Part shown: in pieces, positions 35,822-45,587 of the stretch
Layout: the number at the start of each line of letters is the position of its first letter
Numbering within the stretch: the first letter of the stretch is position 1
Notes under the pieces: model-generated
Database searches by the model: none
Seen by the model: the letters and a program-made list of their open reading frames with translations, nothing else
What the model was told of the DNA's origin: nothing
Made by a program: the position numbers and the translations under genes
Origin: Polyangium sp. y55x31
GTDB lineage: Bacteria > Myxococcota_A > Polyangia > Polyangiales > Polyangiaceae
NCBI RefSeq assembly: GCF_029946505.1
Contig: NZ_JARZHG010000001.1
Location: forward strand, 310,001 to 374,000
Length of the DNA: 64,000 nt
Reading direction: 5' to 3'

Positions 35822-35965
35822 TCAGGCCCGGACAACCCGACACGCAAAACACTTGTACGCCTGCTGTCCGGACAGCGCGTCGAAATGCCGGTCGTCGATG
35901 AGCACGTTCGCGGGCTCGTACCGCGGCAGCCCGAGATCGTCGCCGACCTTCTGCGCCGGGCGCAT
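35822..35965 (-). CDS. Possible small gene or C-terminal gene remnant
   Basis: A 47-aa minus-strand frame, MRPAQKVGDDLGLPRYEP followed by NVLIDDRHFDALSGQQAYKC and FACRVVRA. Its amino-acid texture is much more protein-like than the overlapping frames, and it contains a C-x2-C pair (CFAC). No ribosome site is obvious, so it may be the tail of a lost gene. Confidence 0.3.
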   Translation of the reverse strand: MRPAQKVGDDLGLPRYEPANVLIDDRHFDALSGQQAYKCFACRVVRA

Positions 35966-36044
35966 TCGGCGTGAAGGCGAGCGGGGAGCCGCTGTTCACG
36001 CCCGAAGCGCGCTGACGAGCTCACGCAAGGAGCTGTCATCTGGG

Positions 36045-36372
36045 AGGCGTCGCGCTGGGGCGTTGCCCCAGGCCCCACCAGGGGCTATCCGCCCCTGGAC
36101 CCGGACCAGCGCAAGCGCTGGACCCGGGGTCGATGAACTGCGCGCTGCGCAGTTCATCGAACAGCCGATTCAAGACCGGCGAGCGGTCCTGCCCATCAAG
36201 ACCGCCGCGCGGACGCCTCGAGGGGCAACGCCGTCTCTGGCCTCGCCACCGGCCTGTGGGAAGAACTGCGCATCGCGCAGTTCTTCCCCAAATGGTCCAG
36301 CGCTTGCGCTGGTTCGGGTCGAGGGGCGAACAGCCCCCGCGGGGCCCGGGGCAGCGCCCCGGCGCGACGCCT
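36045..36372. repeat. Palindromic element, copy C (cleanest ends)
   Basis: About 328 bp, 84 bp behind the stop of the hybrid kinase at 36457. Its termini are an exact 11-bp inverted repeat (AGGCGTCGCGC ... GCGCGACGCCT). The arms of about 115 bp align to each other with each hairpin in mirror order, around a variable centre. Stems include GATGAACTGCGC/GCGCAGTTCATC (loop GCT) and GGGAAGAACTGCGC/GCGCAGTTCTTCCC (loop ATC). No ORF specific to the element. Confidence 0.9.
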
Positions 36373-36456
36373 GAGGGCGATTTCCGTCAGGCTCATCGCG
36401 TCGAAATCGAGCTTCCTCGTGGGCCGAAGCAGGGTAGCCCGAAAGATCCGTCCCGC

Positions 36457-38781
36457 CTAGGTCTTTGGGGGGAGGCGCGCGCCGGAGTTCGCTCCGACCG
36501 ACCCGAGGACCGCCTCGAGCGCCACGAGATCCACCGGCTTCACCAGGTGGGCGGAAAAACCTGCTTCCTTCGTGCGCCGGCGATCCTCCTCGTGGCCATA
36601 ACCCGTCAGCGCGACGAGAATCGCCTGGCTCTGATCGGGGTCCTGGCGGAGTTGCCGGGCGACTTCGTATCCGTTCATTCCGGGCAAACCAATATCGAGG
36701 AGCACGACCTCGGGCCGGAACGTCCGCGCCGCTTCCAGGGCGGCGCTGCCGTCGTGCGCCGTGTGGACCTCGTGCCCCGCGATGCGCAGCAGCATGGAGA
36801 GGCTCTCCGCGACGTCGGCATTGTCGTCCACGACCAGGATGCGGCGGGGCGCCGCGGGGCGACTGCCCGAGGCTCGACTCGCGTCCGCCTGCGGCTCCGT
36901 CTCCGGCAAGACCGGCAGGCGGACGATGAATTCGCTCCCCTTCCCTCGCCCCTCGCTGTGGGCTTCGACCGTGCCGCCGTGCATTTCGGCGATGTTCTTC
37001 ACCAGCGTCAGCCCGATTCCGAGCCCGCCCTCCGACCGCGCCAGCGAGCGATCCACCTGCGTGAAGAGGTCGAAGACCCGCGTCAGCATTTCCTTGGGAA
37101 TGCCGACGCCGGTGTCCCGCACGCGGATCGACACCGTATCCCCTGTGCGTTTGACGGCAATCGTGATCTGCCCTCGCTCCTCGGTGTATTTGGCCGCGTT
37201 CGTCAGGAGGTTTTCGACCATCTGCGTGAGCCGCGTCGGATCGGCGTAGACCCAGACCGGCTCGGGCGGCAATTCGACCGAGACGTGGTGCTTGCGGGCG
37301 TCGAGCAGCGGCCTCGCCGTCTCGAGGGCCCGGAAGACGATCGGCGCGACGTCCACCCGCCCCTTCTGCAGCTTGATTTTCCCGCTCGTGATGCGACTGA
37401 CGTCGAGCAGATCGTCGACGAGCCGGGTCATGTGCTGGACCTGGCGCTCGATGATCGCCGTGGATCGCTCGATCCGCGGATCGGCGATGCCGACGAGCCG
37501 GAGGATCTGGGCGGCGTTCCGGATCGGCGCGAGGGGATTGCGCAGCTCGTGGGCGAGCATGGCCAAGAATTCGTCCTTGCGGCGATCGGCCTCGCGCAGC
37601 GCCTGCTCGGCCTCCTTGCGGGCCGTCACGTCCATGAAAATGCCTTCCCACATCATCTCGCCCGTCGGCAGGGGGCGGACGCCCGAGCGGCAATGAATCC
37701 AGACGATGCTGCCCCAGCGCGTCCACAATCGATATTCACAATCGAACGGGGCGAGGCCACGGACGGCAGCGGACTCCAGCTCGACCATGCGGGCGCGATC
37801 GTCCTCGTGAACGAGGTCGTAGAGGGCGGAGGCGTCCGCCAGGATCTCCGCCGGTGTGACGCCGAGGAGCGGCTCGACGCCCGCGCTGACATAAAGAAAT
37901 CGCCTGCGCCCCGTGGTTTCGGCGAGGAGCTGGTAGATGGCTCCCCGCGGCAAGTTGTCGCTGAGGGTCCGCAGCCGCTCCTCCGTCTCGCGCAGGGCCT
38001 TCCTCGCCCGCTGGGACTCGGTCACGTTGACGATGGCCGCGACGAACCCCGTGACGTGGCCCTCGTCGTCGACCTCCGGGTCGTACGCGGTCCGCATCAT
38101 CTGCAGGCCCTCGCCGTCTTGAGAGACCTCGACCTCGAACTCCACCCGCTCGCCGCGGAGGACGGCCTCCACGCGCGGCGCGATGGAGGCGTATGCAGCT
38201 TCGCCGAGCACGTCGCGGATACGTCGACCGAGCAGCTCGCTCGGCGTCCGACGCAAACGCGCGGCGTAGGGCCTGTTCACGTACTTGTAACGACCCTCGG
38301 TGTCGCAATGGGCGATGAGGACGGGGACGTGGTTGGTCAGGAGCTCGAGCTGCCGTTCGCGCTCGTGCGCCGCTTCCTCGGCCCGCTTCATCTCGGTGCG
38401 GTCGCGCATGATCTTCGCGAAGCCGCGAAGCCTGCCGCCCTCGTCCCGAAGCGGCGTCGCGCTCCCGCTCGCCCAGAACCTCGTGCCGTCCTTGCGGACG
38501 TGCCACCGGTCGTCGCTCCCTCGGCCCGTGGCCAGCGCCTCGTCGAGCTCGCGCTGGGGCACGCCGTTCCGCGCGTCCTCGGGGGTGAAGAGGAGGGCGG
38601 ACGGCTGGCCGAGGACCTCGTCCTCGCGATAGCCGAGGAGCCGCTCGGCTCCCTTGCTCCAGCTCAGGATGGTGCCGCGGGAGTCGACGATGAAAATGGC
38701 GTAATCAACGACGTTCTCGGCCAGGAGCCGGAACATCTCGCCCTCCCACGACGCCTCTTTCGCTCGCTCGTGCCCGGTCAC
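36457..38781 (-). CDS. Hybrid sensor histidine kinase, PAS-PAS-PAS-HisKA-HATPase-REC
   Basis: A 774-aa soluble kinase. Three PAS domains (about residues 17-135, 145-260, 275-395; the second follows a QLELLTNHVPVLIAHCD start), HisKA with His in AHELRNPLAP, HATPase with NLLTNAAKY, DTGVGIP and GGLGIGLTLV, then a C-terminal receiver with the DD pair in VVDDNAD and phospho-Asp in VVLLDIGLPG. This is a self-contained phosphorelay start that needs a downstream HPt or regulator elsewhere. No membrane segments, so the PAS domains sense a cytoplasmic cue. Confidence 0.92.
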   Translation of the reverse strand: MTGHERAKEASWEGEMFRLLAENVVDYAIFIVDSRGTILSWSKGAERLLGYREDEVLGQPSALLFTPEDARNGVPQRELDEALATGRGSDDRWHVRKDGTRFWASGSATPLRDEGGRLRGFAKIMRDRTEMKRAEEAAHERERQLELLTNHVPVLIAHCDTEGRYKYVNRPYAARLRRTPSELLGRRIRDVLGEAAYASIAPRVEAVLRGERVEFEVEVSQDGEGLQMMRTAYDPEVDDEGHVTGFVAAIVNVTESQRARKALRETEERLRTLSDNLPRGAIYQLLAETTGRRRFLYVSAGVEPLLGVTPAEILADASALYDLVHEDDRARMVELESAAVRGLAPFDCEYRLWTRWGSIVWIHCRSGVRPLPTGEMMWEGIFMDVTARKEAEQALREADRRKDEFLAMLAHELRNPLAPIRNAAQILRLVGIADPRIERSTAIIERQVQHMTRLVDDLLDVSRITSGKIKLQKGRVDVAPIVFRALETARPLLDARKHHVSVELPPEPVWVYADPTRLTQMVENLLTNAAKYTEERGQITIAVKRTGDTVSIRVRDTGVGIPKEMLTRVFDLFTQVDRSLARSEGGLGIGLTLVKNIAEMHGGTVEAHSEGRGKGSEFIVRLPVLPETEPQADASRASGSRPAAPRRILVVDDNADVAESLSMLLRIAGHEVHTAHDGSAALEAARTFRPEVVLLDIGLPGMNGYEVARQLRQDPDQSQAILVALTGYGHEEDRRRTKEAGFSAHLVKPVDLVALEAVLGSVGANSGARLPPKT

Positions 38782-38863
38782 GAAGCCCCACGTCGAATCT
38801 AGGTGGAGCGGCGTGAACTGTCAGGACGCCGCGCGGAAGGAGCACGCGGGCGGGCGCGGCGCT

Positions 38864-39289
38864 TCACGTCTCGGCGTCGAGCGCGTCCTCTCCGTTCGCG
38901 CCCTTCGCCCGGAACGCCGCGGTCCTCGCGGTCGCCACGCGCTGCACGGCGTCCTCCGCCAACCCCTGCGCGCGCGCCGTTCGTTCGATTTCCTCACGAA
39001 ATGCGCGCAGGGCGAGGATCCGGCTCGTCACGGACACGATCACGGCGAGCGCGAGGAAGACGATCATGAACGTCGTCGAGATCTGCCAGACGGCGAGCCC
39101 CGTCGCGACGAAGAAGCAAACGGCCGAGAGCAGGCGCGATTGCTGGATCATCTGGTCGTGGACGCCCTGGGCGCGCGCCGCCACGAGCTCGGCATTCACG
39201 AGCGTGGTCGGCTTCTCCCTCTTCGCCGCTCGCTCGGGGCGCGCGAATGAAAGCTCTTCCCGCGTCTGGTAATTCGGCAACGTCGTCAT
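38864..39289 (-). CDS. Small two-helix membrane protein
   Basis: A 141-aa protein with a hydrophilic N-terminus (about 50 residues), two adjacent hydrophobic segments (LLSAVCFFVATGLAVWQ and FMIVFLALAVIVSVTS, residues about 53-90) and an Ala/Arg-rich helical tail. No family recognised. It lies between the hybrid kinase and the DUF1275 gene on the same strand, with gaps of 82 and 49 bp. Confidence 0.65.
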   Translation of the reverse strand: MTTLPNYQTREELSFARPERAAKREKPTTLVNAELVAARAQGVHDQMIQQSRLLSAVCFFVATGLAVWQISTTFMIVFLALAVIVSVTSRILALRAFREEIERTARAQGLAEDAVQRVATARTAAFRAKGANGEDALDAET

Positions 39290-39338
39290 GAATTCCTCGT
39301 TCGTGCCATCGTGGCAGTTCTCACGCGAAAGCTGATTT

Positions 39339-40112
39339 CTATGCGATGCGGTGATCTCGGCTCAGCGCCGGTTCCCGCGTCGAGGGGATGTCGACGCTGA
39401 GGCCGGGGATGAAGCTGAGCACGGTCGCCGTCAAGATGAACGCCCCGGGGATCAGGAACGCGAGATAACCGCCTGCGCGCACGGCGGGCACCATCAGGGC
39501 CGCGCCCGACGCGAATGCGATGATCTTTCCTCCACGCAGCATCACACCTTGCAATGCCACGCGCCGGGCCTCGCCCTGCGTGGCAAACGAGCTCCCGAGC
39601 TGCACCCCGAGCTCCGTCGCCGGGCCCGTCATGTGCGTCGTGCGGACGGCGCCCCCCGTGGCCGTGGAGACCGTCGCATTCTGCAGCCCCATGGCGAAGC
39701 TCAGGAGCGACAGGAGCAAGAAGTCCGAGGGTTGCTCGACGGACGCGCCAAACTGCCCGAAGAGCCCCGCTTGGCCCGCGACCGCGACGCCCGCGAGCAT
39801 GACCGACACGAGGATGAGCGGCGCGGCGTGCAGCGGCTGCTTGCCGCGTTGCGCGCGCCGCTGCAGCGCGATCACCGACGACATCGCGCCTGCGATGAAG
39901 CAGAGCACCACGAGCCCGTATTCGGCCATGAGGCTCCATAACCCCGCATCGATCCCGAGCTGGGTCGTCAGGCCCGTGACGTGCGTGACGAAGCGCTGGC
40001 AGGCGAGAAACGCGCCTGCATTGACGCTGCCCGCGGCGAGCGCGAGCAAGAGCCAGCTCGGCGCGTGGCGCATCGAAAAAATCGTGGGAGGCGTGTGAAG
40101 CGCGACCGACAT
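39339..40112 (-). CDS. DUF1275 (YoaK) family membrane protein
   Basis: A 257-aa protein with six hydrophobic segments. Family blocks AAGSVNAGAFLACQRFVTHVTG and MGLQNATVSTATGGAVRTTHMTGPATELG (paired T/H-rich transport motifs) are intact. The family is widespread and its substrate unknown. AAAGGA precedes the ATG at 40112; the frame runs further upstream without a good site. Divergent from the histidine kinase at 40372 across a 259-bp region that holds no gene. Confidence 0.9.
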   Translation of the reverse strand: MSVALHTPPTIFSMRHAPSWLLLALAAGSVNAGAFLACQRFVTHVTGLTTQLGIDAGLWSLMAEYGLVVLCFIAGAMSSVIALQRRAQRGKQPLHAAPLILVSVMLAGVAVAGQAGLFGQFGASVEQPSDFLLLSLLSFAMGLQNATVSTATGGAVRTTHMTGPATELGVQLGSSFATQGEARRVALQGVMLRGGKIIAFASGAALMVPAVRAGGYLAFLIPGAFILTATVLSFIPGLSVDIPSTREPALSRDHRIA

Positions 40113-40371
40113 CAAAATCCTTTCTTTTGATGGAGGATCACTCTCGGACCCGGCGCAGATGTTCATGGAACGTGCCAGCGCCGATCTCCCGCAAAAACCG
40201 GGGTGCTCGGGGCGCGATCGTGGTCCCTCGTCGGGGCGCGCCGACGCCGGATCGACGGCCCTCACCGACAGTGTCGGGAATCAGCGACAATGGCGCGGCG
40301 CCGCGCGCCGTGTCAGCTCATGCCCGGCACGATCCATCACGATCCACGATTCCCGGTTCTCGCCCTCTTCC

Positions 40372-41883
40372 ATGTCCGGAGCTCCCTCGATGCGGCTCGT
40401 TTCGCGGCTCGTCCTCTCGCACGCGCTCCCTGTCGGCCTCATGGTCTGCGCGCTCGTCGTCATGCTCGGCTCGCTCGCCCAGATCAGCTCGTCGCTCAAG
40501 GAGGTGCGTGACGCCGAGCTCGGCTCGCTGAACACGGAAGAGGCCGTCCACCGCGCCGCATGGGCCGTCGAGATCGCCGTGCGTCACGGCGCCGTCGACT
40601 GCGAGAACGGACAGTCCTCCGAGAACGCCGCGCGCGTCATCCAGCAGCGCCTGCGGGATCTCGACGCCGTGCTCCAGGCCGCGGAAAAACCCGTGCGCGA
40701 GATCATGCTGGAGCCGGTCCGCGGCTACCAGGCGCTCGCCACGCGCGTCTCCACGGGCGACACCTGCGCCCACCTGGTCACGACCACCACGCGGCTCGAG
40801 CGCGAGCGGCTCGACGAGAAGCTCACGGACGCCTGGATCGCGCGCATGTTCGAGCTCCACTCGGCGCTGCTCCGCAAGGACGAGGAGTCGGGCCGCGCCG
40901 CCGGTTCGGCGCTGTCGAGCGGCATCGTGCTCGCGCTCGTGGCGTGCGTCGTGGCGGTCCTGCTCGCGCAGCGGATCTCCCGCACGGTGACGCAGCCGCT
41001 CGCCTCGCTCTCGTCGAGCGTGCGCAGCGTGGGCCGCGGCGACTTCACGGTCACGATCGAGGCGCAAGGCCCGCGCGAGGTGTACGAGCTCGCCGAGGAG
41101 ATGGAGGTCATGCGCCGCCGCCTCGCCGAGCTCGAATCCCTCAAGCAAGGGTTTCTCGCGTCGGTCTCGCACGAGATGCGCACGCCGCTCACGAAGATCC
41201 GGGAAGCGCTCGCGCTGCTCTCCGACGGCGCGGGCGGCAAGCTGAACGAGCGGCAGGCGCGTATCGTGCAAATCGCGCAGCTCGCCTGCGAGCGCGAGAT
41301 CCGCACCGTGACCACGCTCCTCGATCTCTCGCGCCTGCGCGCCGGCGTGCCCTTGCAACGCAAGCCCGGCGCGTCCGTCGACGAGGTGCTCTGGAGCGCG
41401 GTCCGCGACGAGGAATCCGAGGCCCGCGAGCGCGGCGTCACGGTCGACGTCGAGACGCCCGGCCAGGCGGCCAAGGCCTGCCTCGACATGGTGCTCGTCG
41501 AGCGGGCGATCGCGAACATCGTGCGCAACGCCGTCGCCGTCTCCAAGAAGGGCCAGCACGTGTACGTCCGCCGCGACCTCGTGCCCGAAGGACCGGGCGG
41601 GCACGCTGGGACCTGGGCCCAGATCAGCGTCGCCGATCAGGGACCGGGCATTCCTCCCGAGATCCGTTCGGTCATTTTCGATGCGTTCGTGACGCACAGC
41701 GTGGAGAGCTCGCCGAAGCGCGTGGGCATCGGGCTCGGCCTCGCGCTCGCTCGGGAGATCGCGCGGGCGCACGGGGGCGACATCGAGGCCTCGGACGACC
41801 CGTCGGGCGGGGCGGTGTTCCGCATGTGGCTGCCCCTCGACGAAGAGCCGCCGTCGCCGCGCGCCCTGCCGGCGCACGTGTGA
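40372..41883 (+). CDS. Membrane sensor histidine kinase (GlrK/QseE-like)
   Basis: A 503-aa kinase with two membrane helices (about residues 14-38 and 183-203) enclosing a ~145-residue periplasmic sensor, a HAMP domain (SRTVTQPLASLSSSVRSVGRGDF), HisKA with His about 267 in SHEMRTPLTK, and HATPase with NIVRNAV, DQGPGIP and GIGLGLALAREI. The order and the downstream sigma-54 regulator 22 bp away mirror the GlrK-GlrR (QseE-QseF) envelope-stress systems. ATG 40372 chosen; ATG 40390 is also possible. Confidence 0.92.
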   Translation: MSGAPSMRLVSRLVLSHALPVGLMVCALVVMLGSLAQISSSLKEVRDAELGSLNTEEAVHRAAWAVEIAVRHGAVDCENGQSSENAARVIQQRLRDLDAVLQAAEKPVREIMLEPVRGYQALATRVSTGDTCAHLVTTTTRLERERLDEKLTDAWIARMFELHSALLRKDEESGRAAGSALSSGIVLALVACVVAVLLAQRISRTVTQPLASLSSSVRSVGRGDFTVTIEAQGPREVYELAEEMEVMRRRLAELESLKQGFLASVSHEMRTPLTKIREALALLSDGAGGKLNERQARIVQIAQLACEREIRTVTTLLDLSRLRAGVPLQRKPGASVDEVLWSAVRDEESEARERGVTVDVETPGQAAKACLDMVLVERAIANIVRNAVAVSKKGQHVYVRRDLVPEGPGGHAGTWAQISVADQGPGIPPEIRSVIFDAFVTHSVESSPKRVGIGLGLALAREIARAHGGDIEASDDPSGGAVFRMWLPLDEEPPSPRALPAHV

Positions 41884-41905
41884 TAAAACCCGACGAACCA
41901 GCCCC

Positions 41906-43378
41906 ATGCGGAAGGACGAGCTCGACACCACCCCGCGCCCGCACGTTCTCGTCATCGACGACGAGCCACACCTCTGCGAGCTGCTCGCCTACCGGCTGGA
42001 GCACCACGGCTACCGCGTGAGCACCGAGCTCTCGGCCCGCGGCGGGCTCGAAGCGCTGGAGCAAGGGAGCATCGACGCGATCATCCTCGACCTGCGCCTC
42101 GAAGACGCCGACGGCATCGAGGTGCTCGGCGAGGTGCAAAAACGCTCGCCGGATCTGCCGGTCATCATCCTGACGGCGCACGGCACCATCGAGACGGCGG
42201 TGCTCGCGATCCAGCGGGGCGCATACGGGTTTCTGACGAAGCCGTTCCAGGACTACGAGCTGCTCCAGAAGCTCGCGCACGCCATCGAGAGCGGGCGGCT
42301 CAAGCGCGAGGTGGCGGGCCTCCGGCGCATCGTGGGGGACACGTCGAGCGACAACCGTCTGCTCGGGACGAGTGATGCGATCGCGGCCGTTCGCGAGCGG
42401 ATCACGCGCGTTGCGCCCGCGGACGCGACCGTGCTCCTGCTCGGCGAGTCCGGCACGGGCAAGGAGCTCGCGGCGCGGTCGCTGCACGCGCTCTCGGCGC
42501 GCAAGGGGCGCCCGTTCATCGCCGTGAACTGCGGGGCGCTGCCGGCGGAGCTTCTGGAGAGCGAGCTCTTCGGACACGTGCGCGGCGCGTTCACGGGCGC
42601 GAATCGCGACAAGGACGGGCTCTTCGCGGCGGCGCGCGGCGGCACGCTCCTGCTCGACGAGATCGGCGAGGCCCCGGCGCCGGTGCAGGTAAAACTCCTC
42701 CGGGTGCTTCAGGAGAAGCGTTTTTCGAAGGTCGGATCGGCGACCGAGGAAGACGCGGACGTGCGTATCGTGGCCGCGACGAACCGCGATCTACGCGCCG
42801 AGGTCGCCGCGGGCCGCTTCCGCGAGGACCTTTTTTACCGGCTGCACGTGGTGCCGATCGTCATGCCGCCGCTCCGCGAGCGCAAGGACGACATCCCGCT
42901 GCTCGCCGAGCTCTTCTTGCGCCGCTCGGCCGCGCGTTACGGCCTGCCCGAGCCGTACCTCTCGTCCGAGGTGATGCGCGTGCTGCTCGCCCATTCCTGG
43001 CCGGGCAACGTCCGCGAGCTCGCGAACGTCATGGAAGGCGCCATTCTGCTTTGTCAGGACGAACGTATTCGCCCGCAGCACATCCTCGCGACGCTGGCGA
43101 CGCCCGCCCGGCCGCCCGCGACGATTTCGAGCGAACCGCAGGCCGAGCCGGCCGAGGAGGAGCCGCCGCTCGGCCTCGCGGTCCTCGGCGATCCCGAGGC
43201 CCCGTTGCCGCCGCTCCGCGCCGCGCGCGACTCCTTCGAGCGCGCGTATCTCGTCGAGGTGCTCCGCCGCGCCGGCGGCAACGTCAGCGCCGCGGCCAAG
43301 CTCGCCGGGCGCAATCGCACGGACTTCCACGACCTGCTCCGCAAGCACGGCCTCTCGGGCGCCGACTTCAAGGCATGA
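41906..43378 (+). CDS. Sigma-54-dependent response regulator (GlrR/QseF-like)
   Basis: A 490-aa NtrC-type regulator: receiver with phospho-Asp about 62 in IILDLRLEDADG; AAA+ domain with Walker A GESGTGKE, GAFTGA sigma-54 contact loop, Walker B LLLDEIGE; then a FIS-type HTH near the end (AGGNVSAAAKLAGRNRTDFHDLL). It is expected to be phosphorylated by the adjacent membrane kinase and to activate sigma-54 promoters. Its 3' end overlaps the convergent PAS-STAS gene by 11 bp. Confidence 0.94.
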   Translation: MRKDELDTTPRPHVLVIDDEPHLCELLAYRLEHHGYRVSTELSARGGLEALEQGSIDAIILDLRLEDADGIEVLGEVQKRSPDLPVIILTAHGTIETAVLAIQRGAYGFLTKPFQDYELLQKLAHAIESGRLKREVAGLRRIVGDTSSDNRLLGTSDAIAAVRERITRVAPADATVLLLGESGTGKELAARSLHALSARKGRPFIAVNCGALPAELLESELFGHVRGAFTGANRDKDGLFAAARGGTLLLDEIGEAPAPVQVKLLRVLQEKRFSKVGSATEEDADVRIVAATNRDLRAEVAAGRFREDLFYRLHVVPIVMPPLRERKDDIPLLAELFLRRSAARYGLPEPYLSSEVMRVLLAHSWPGNVRELANVMEGAILLCQDERIRPQHILATLATPARPPATISSEPQAEPAEEEPPLGLAVLGDPEAPLPPLRAARDSFERAYLVEVLRRAGGNVSAAAKLAGRNRTDFHDLLRKHGLSGADFKA

Positions 43379-44354
43379 TCCTCGCGCGGCGGGGGTAAAC
43401 GCCGGACGACGCGCTCGCCCGCATCCCCGAGGGTCGCTCGCGCGGCGCGCTGCGGCCGAGCGCATACTCGACGCCGCTGCGCAAGCTGCCGAGGAGCACG
43501 ATCGAGCCGAGATCCGCGCCGATCTCCACGAGCGTCCGCGCGACCTCGGGCCGCACGCCTGTGATCACGACCGCGGCGCCGAGCAGACCCACGGCGCGGG
43601 AGGCGCGGACGAGCGCGTCGGCCACGGCGGCGTCGACGACGCGGACGCCGGTCACGTCGAGGATCACGGTCTTCGCTCGATGTTTTCCTACGCCGGCGAG
43701 CAGCGTCGGGAGGAGGTGCTCGGCGCGCGCGGGATCAACGGCGCCGATGAGCGGCAGGAGCACCACGTCCTCGGCGATGGGGATGAGCGGCGTGGAGAGC
43801 TCGCGCAGCGTCGCGCGCTGGGCCTCGATGAGGCTCTGCGACAGGCGCGCGCGCTCCTCCTCCATTTGCTTGCGCTCGGTGATGTCGCGGAGCGTGCCCG
43901 TCATGCGGATGGGTTTGCCCTCGGCGTCGTGGGCAAACACCTTGGCGCGGCTCATCACCCACACCCAGCCGTTCGATTTGTGCCGCATGCGATACTCGAG
44001 GTGGTAGATCGGGATGCTCCCGTCGAGGAAACGTTGCAGCGTCTTCCACACCGCCTCGGCGTCGTCGGGGTGCATGAGCGAGCTCCACGTCTCGGCGTTG
44101 CAGGGCATCTCGCCGGGCGCGAGGCCGAGCATCTCGAACCAGCTCGGGCTCATGAAGGCCTCGTTCGTCCGGAGATCCCAGTCCCAGCCGCCGTCGTCGC
44201 TTCCATCCACCATCCAGCGCCAGCGCTGTTCGCTTTCCCGAAGCGCCTGCTCACGCGCTCGGGACGCCGCGAGCTCGCGCTCGAGCTCGGCGACGCGCGC
44301 TTCGAGCCGTGCAATGTCCGATCGCACAGCGGTCTCGGACCCATCCATGGCCAC
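43368..44354 (-). CDS. PAS-STAS protein (RsbR-like)
   Basis: A 328-aa protein with an N-terminal coiled coil (about 10-45), a PAS domain (about 45-160) and a C-terminal STAS domain (about 185-300; ELSTPLIPIAEDVVLLPLIG then VILDVTGVRVVD). This is the RsbR co-antagonist layout of stressosomes. At the site where RsbR has a phosphorylated Thr (VxDT), this protein has Ala242 (VVDAAV), so it may be a non-phosphorylatable scaffold. No RsbS or RsbT gene is adjacent. ATG 44348 is an alternative start. Confidence 0.85.
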   Translation of the reverse strand: MAMDGSETAVRSDIARLEARVAELERELAASRAREQALRESEQRWRWMVDGSDDGGWDWDLRTNEAFMSPSWFEMLGLAPGEMPCNAETWSSLMHPDDAEAVWKTLQRFLDGSIPIYHLEYRMRHKSNGWVWVMSRAKVFAHDAEGKPIRMTGTLRDITERKQMEEERARLSQSLIEAQRATLRELSTPLIPIAEDVVLLPLIGAVDPARAEHLLPTLLAGVGKHRAKTVILDVTGVRVVDAAVADALVRASRAVGLLGAAVVITGVRPEVARTLVEIGADLGSIVLLGSLRSGVEYALGRSAPRERPSGMRASASSGVYPRRARIMP

Positions 44355-44483
44355 CTCCCCCCGTTTGCCCCGGAGCCATGAAATGCGTTCTCGGGCGGGA
44401 GGTCAACGGGAATACGATTGCGAAACACCACGAAACACGTTCCGTCTTGCACGGCGTCCCGCGATATCGGATACCCTCCGCCC

Positions 44484-45446
44484 ATGCGTCTTTCCCGTTC
44501 CGTCTCGAACCTCCTCTGCGTGCTCTTCCTCGGCGCGTCCCTGACGGCTTGCGGCGGCGCCGCGTCCACGTCGGAGACGGCCGCGTCGGGCCGGGCCAAA
44601 CCGACCAGCAAGATCACGCGCATCGAAGCCGATCCGCGCATCGGCGTTTACACGTCCGTTCCGTGGGGTTTCGAGACGAACTCGTTCTGGATCGAGGGCC
44701 CGAAGGGGCTCATCGTCATCGATACCCAGTTTTTGCCCTCCGCCGCGGCGGAGCTCGTCGAGCGGGCCGAGGCCCTCACGGGCAAGAAGGTGGAGCTCGC
44801 GATCGTCCTGCACCCCAATCCGGACAAATTCAATGGCACGTCCGTCTTCCAGAAACGTGGCATCCGGGTCGTGACGTCGGCGCAGGTGCTCGCGAAGATC
44901 CCGCACGTCCACGAGATCCGCACGCGTTCGTTCGCCGAGCGGTACGCGCCCGATTACCCGACGGAGCAGCCGAAGCCGGAGAGCTTCGGCGACGCCGCGC
45001 AGGAGCTCTCGGCCGGCGGGGTGACGGTGAAGGCGCACGTCCTCGGCGCAGGTTGCTCCGAGGCGCACGTGGTCGTCGAATACGACGGGCACGTATTCGT
45101 CGGGGATCTCGTGGGACAAGGCACCCACGCCTGGGTCGAGCTCGGCGAGGTGGAGGCGTGGATCGAGCGGCTCGGGGAGATCGCGGCGATGAAGCCGAAG
45201 TTCGTGCACCCGGGCCGGGGCAAGACGGGCGGGGCGGATCTGCTCGAATGGGAGACGGGATATCTGCGCCGGCTGCTCGAAGAAGTGGCCAAGGAAAAAC
45301 CCACGATGCCGCCGCCGGCGGGGGCGATCGATCGGATCAAGGACCGCATGATGAAGGCGTATCCGGGGCTCGATTACGACGTTTTCCTGGACGTCGGCCT
45401 CGAAGAGGTCTGGCGGAAGCAGGCGGCAAAGGCGGCCGCGAAATAG
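44484..45446 (+). CDS. MBL-fold lipoprotein with a degenerate metal site
   Basis: A 320-aa lipoprotein (lipobox SLTAC, Cys23). The metallo-beta-lactamase fold is recognisable: FWIEGPKGLIVIDTQF, then the site that should read HxHxDH is HPNPDK (H110 to K115), then GCSEAHVV, VFVGDLV and FVHPGRG. So the first zinc site has lost a His and the second has lost the following His, while the later ligands are kept. A mononuclear enzyme or inactive relative is likely. The 130-bp divergent gap to the PAS-STAS gene holds the promoter. Confidence 0.8.
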   Translation: MRLSRSVSNLLCVLFLGASLTACGGAASTSETAASGRAKPTSKITRIEADPRIGVYTSVPWGFETNSFWIEGPKGLIVIDTQFLPSAAAELVERAEALTGKKVELAIVLHPNPDKFNGTSVFQKRGIRVVTSAQVLAKIPHVHEIRTRSFAERYAPDYPTEQPKPESFGDAAQELSAGGVTVKAHVLGAGCSEAHVVVEYDGHVFVGDLVGQGTHAWVELGEVEAWIERLGEIAAMKPKFVHPGRGKTGGADLLEWETGYLRRLLEEVAKEKPTMPPPAGAIDRIKDRMMKAYPGLDYDVFLDVGLEEVWRKQAAKAAAK

Positions 45447-45587
45447 CCGTCCGGGAAACGCGGCGGCAGGGCAGTCCTACAAGGACGTACATGTGCTGGG
45501 CGACGTCTCTCCGTCCCAGCCGGAGAGCGCGCATCATGACGCACCGCGGAAACATTCGCGAAACATGCGTGGGTGTATCGATCGAGC

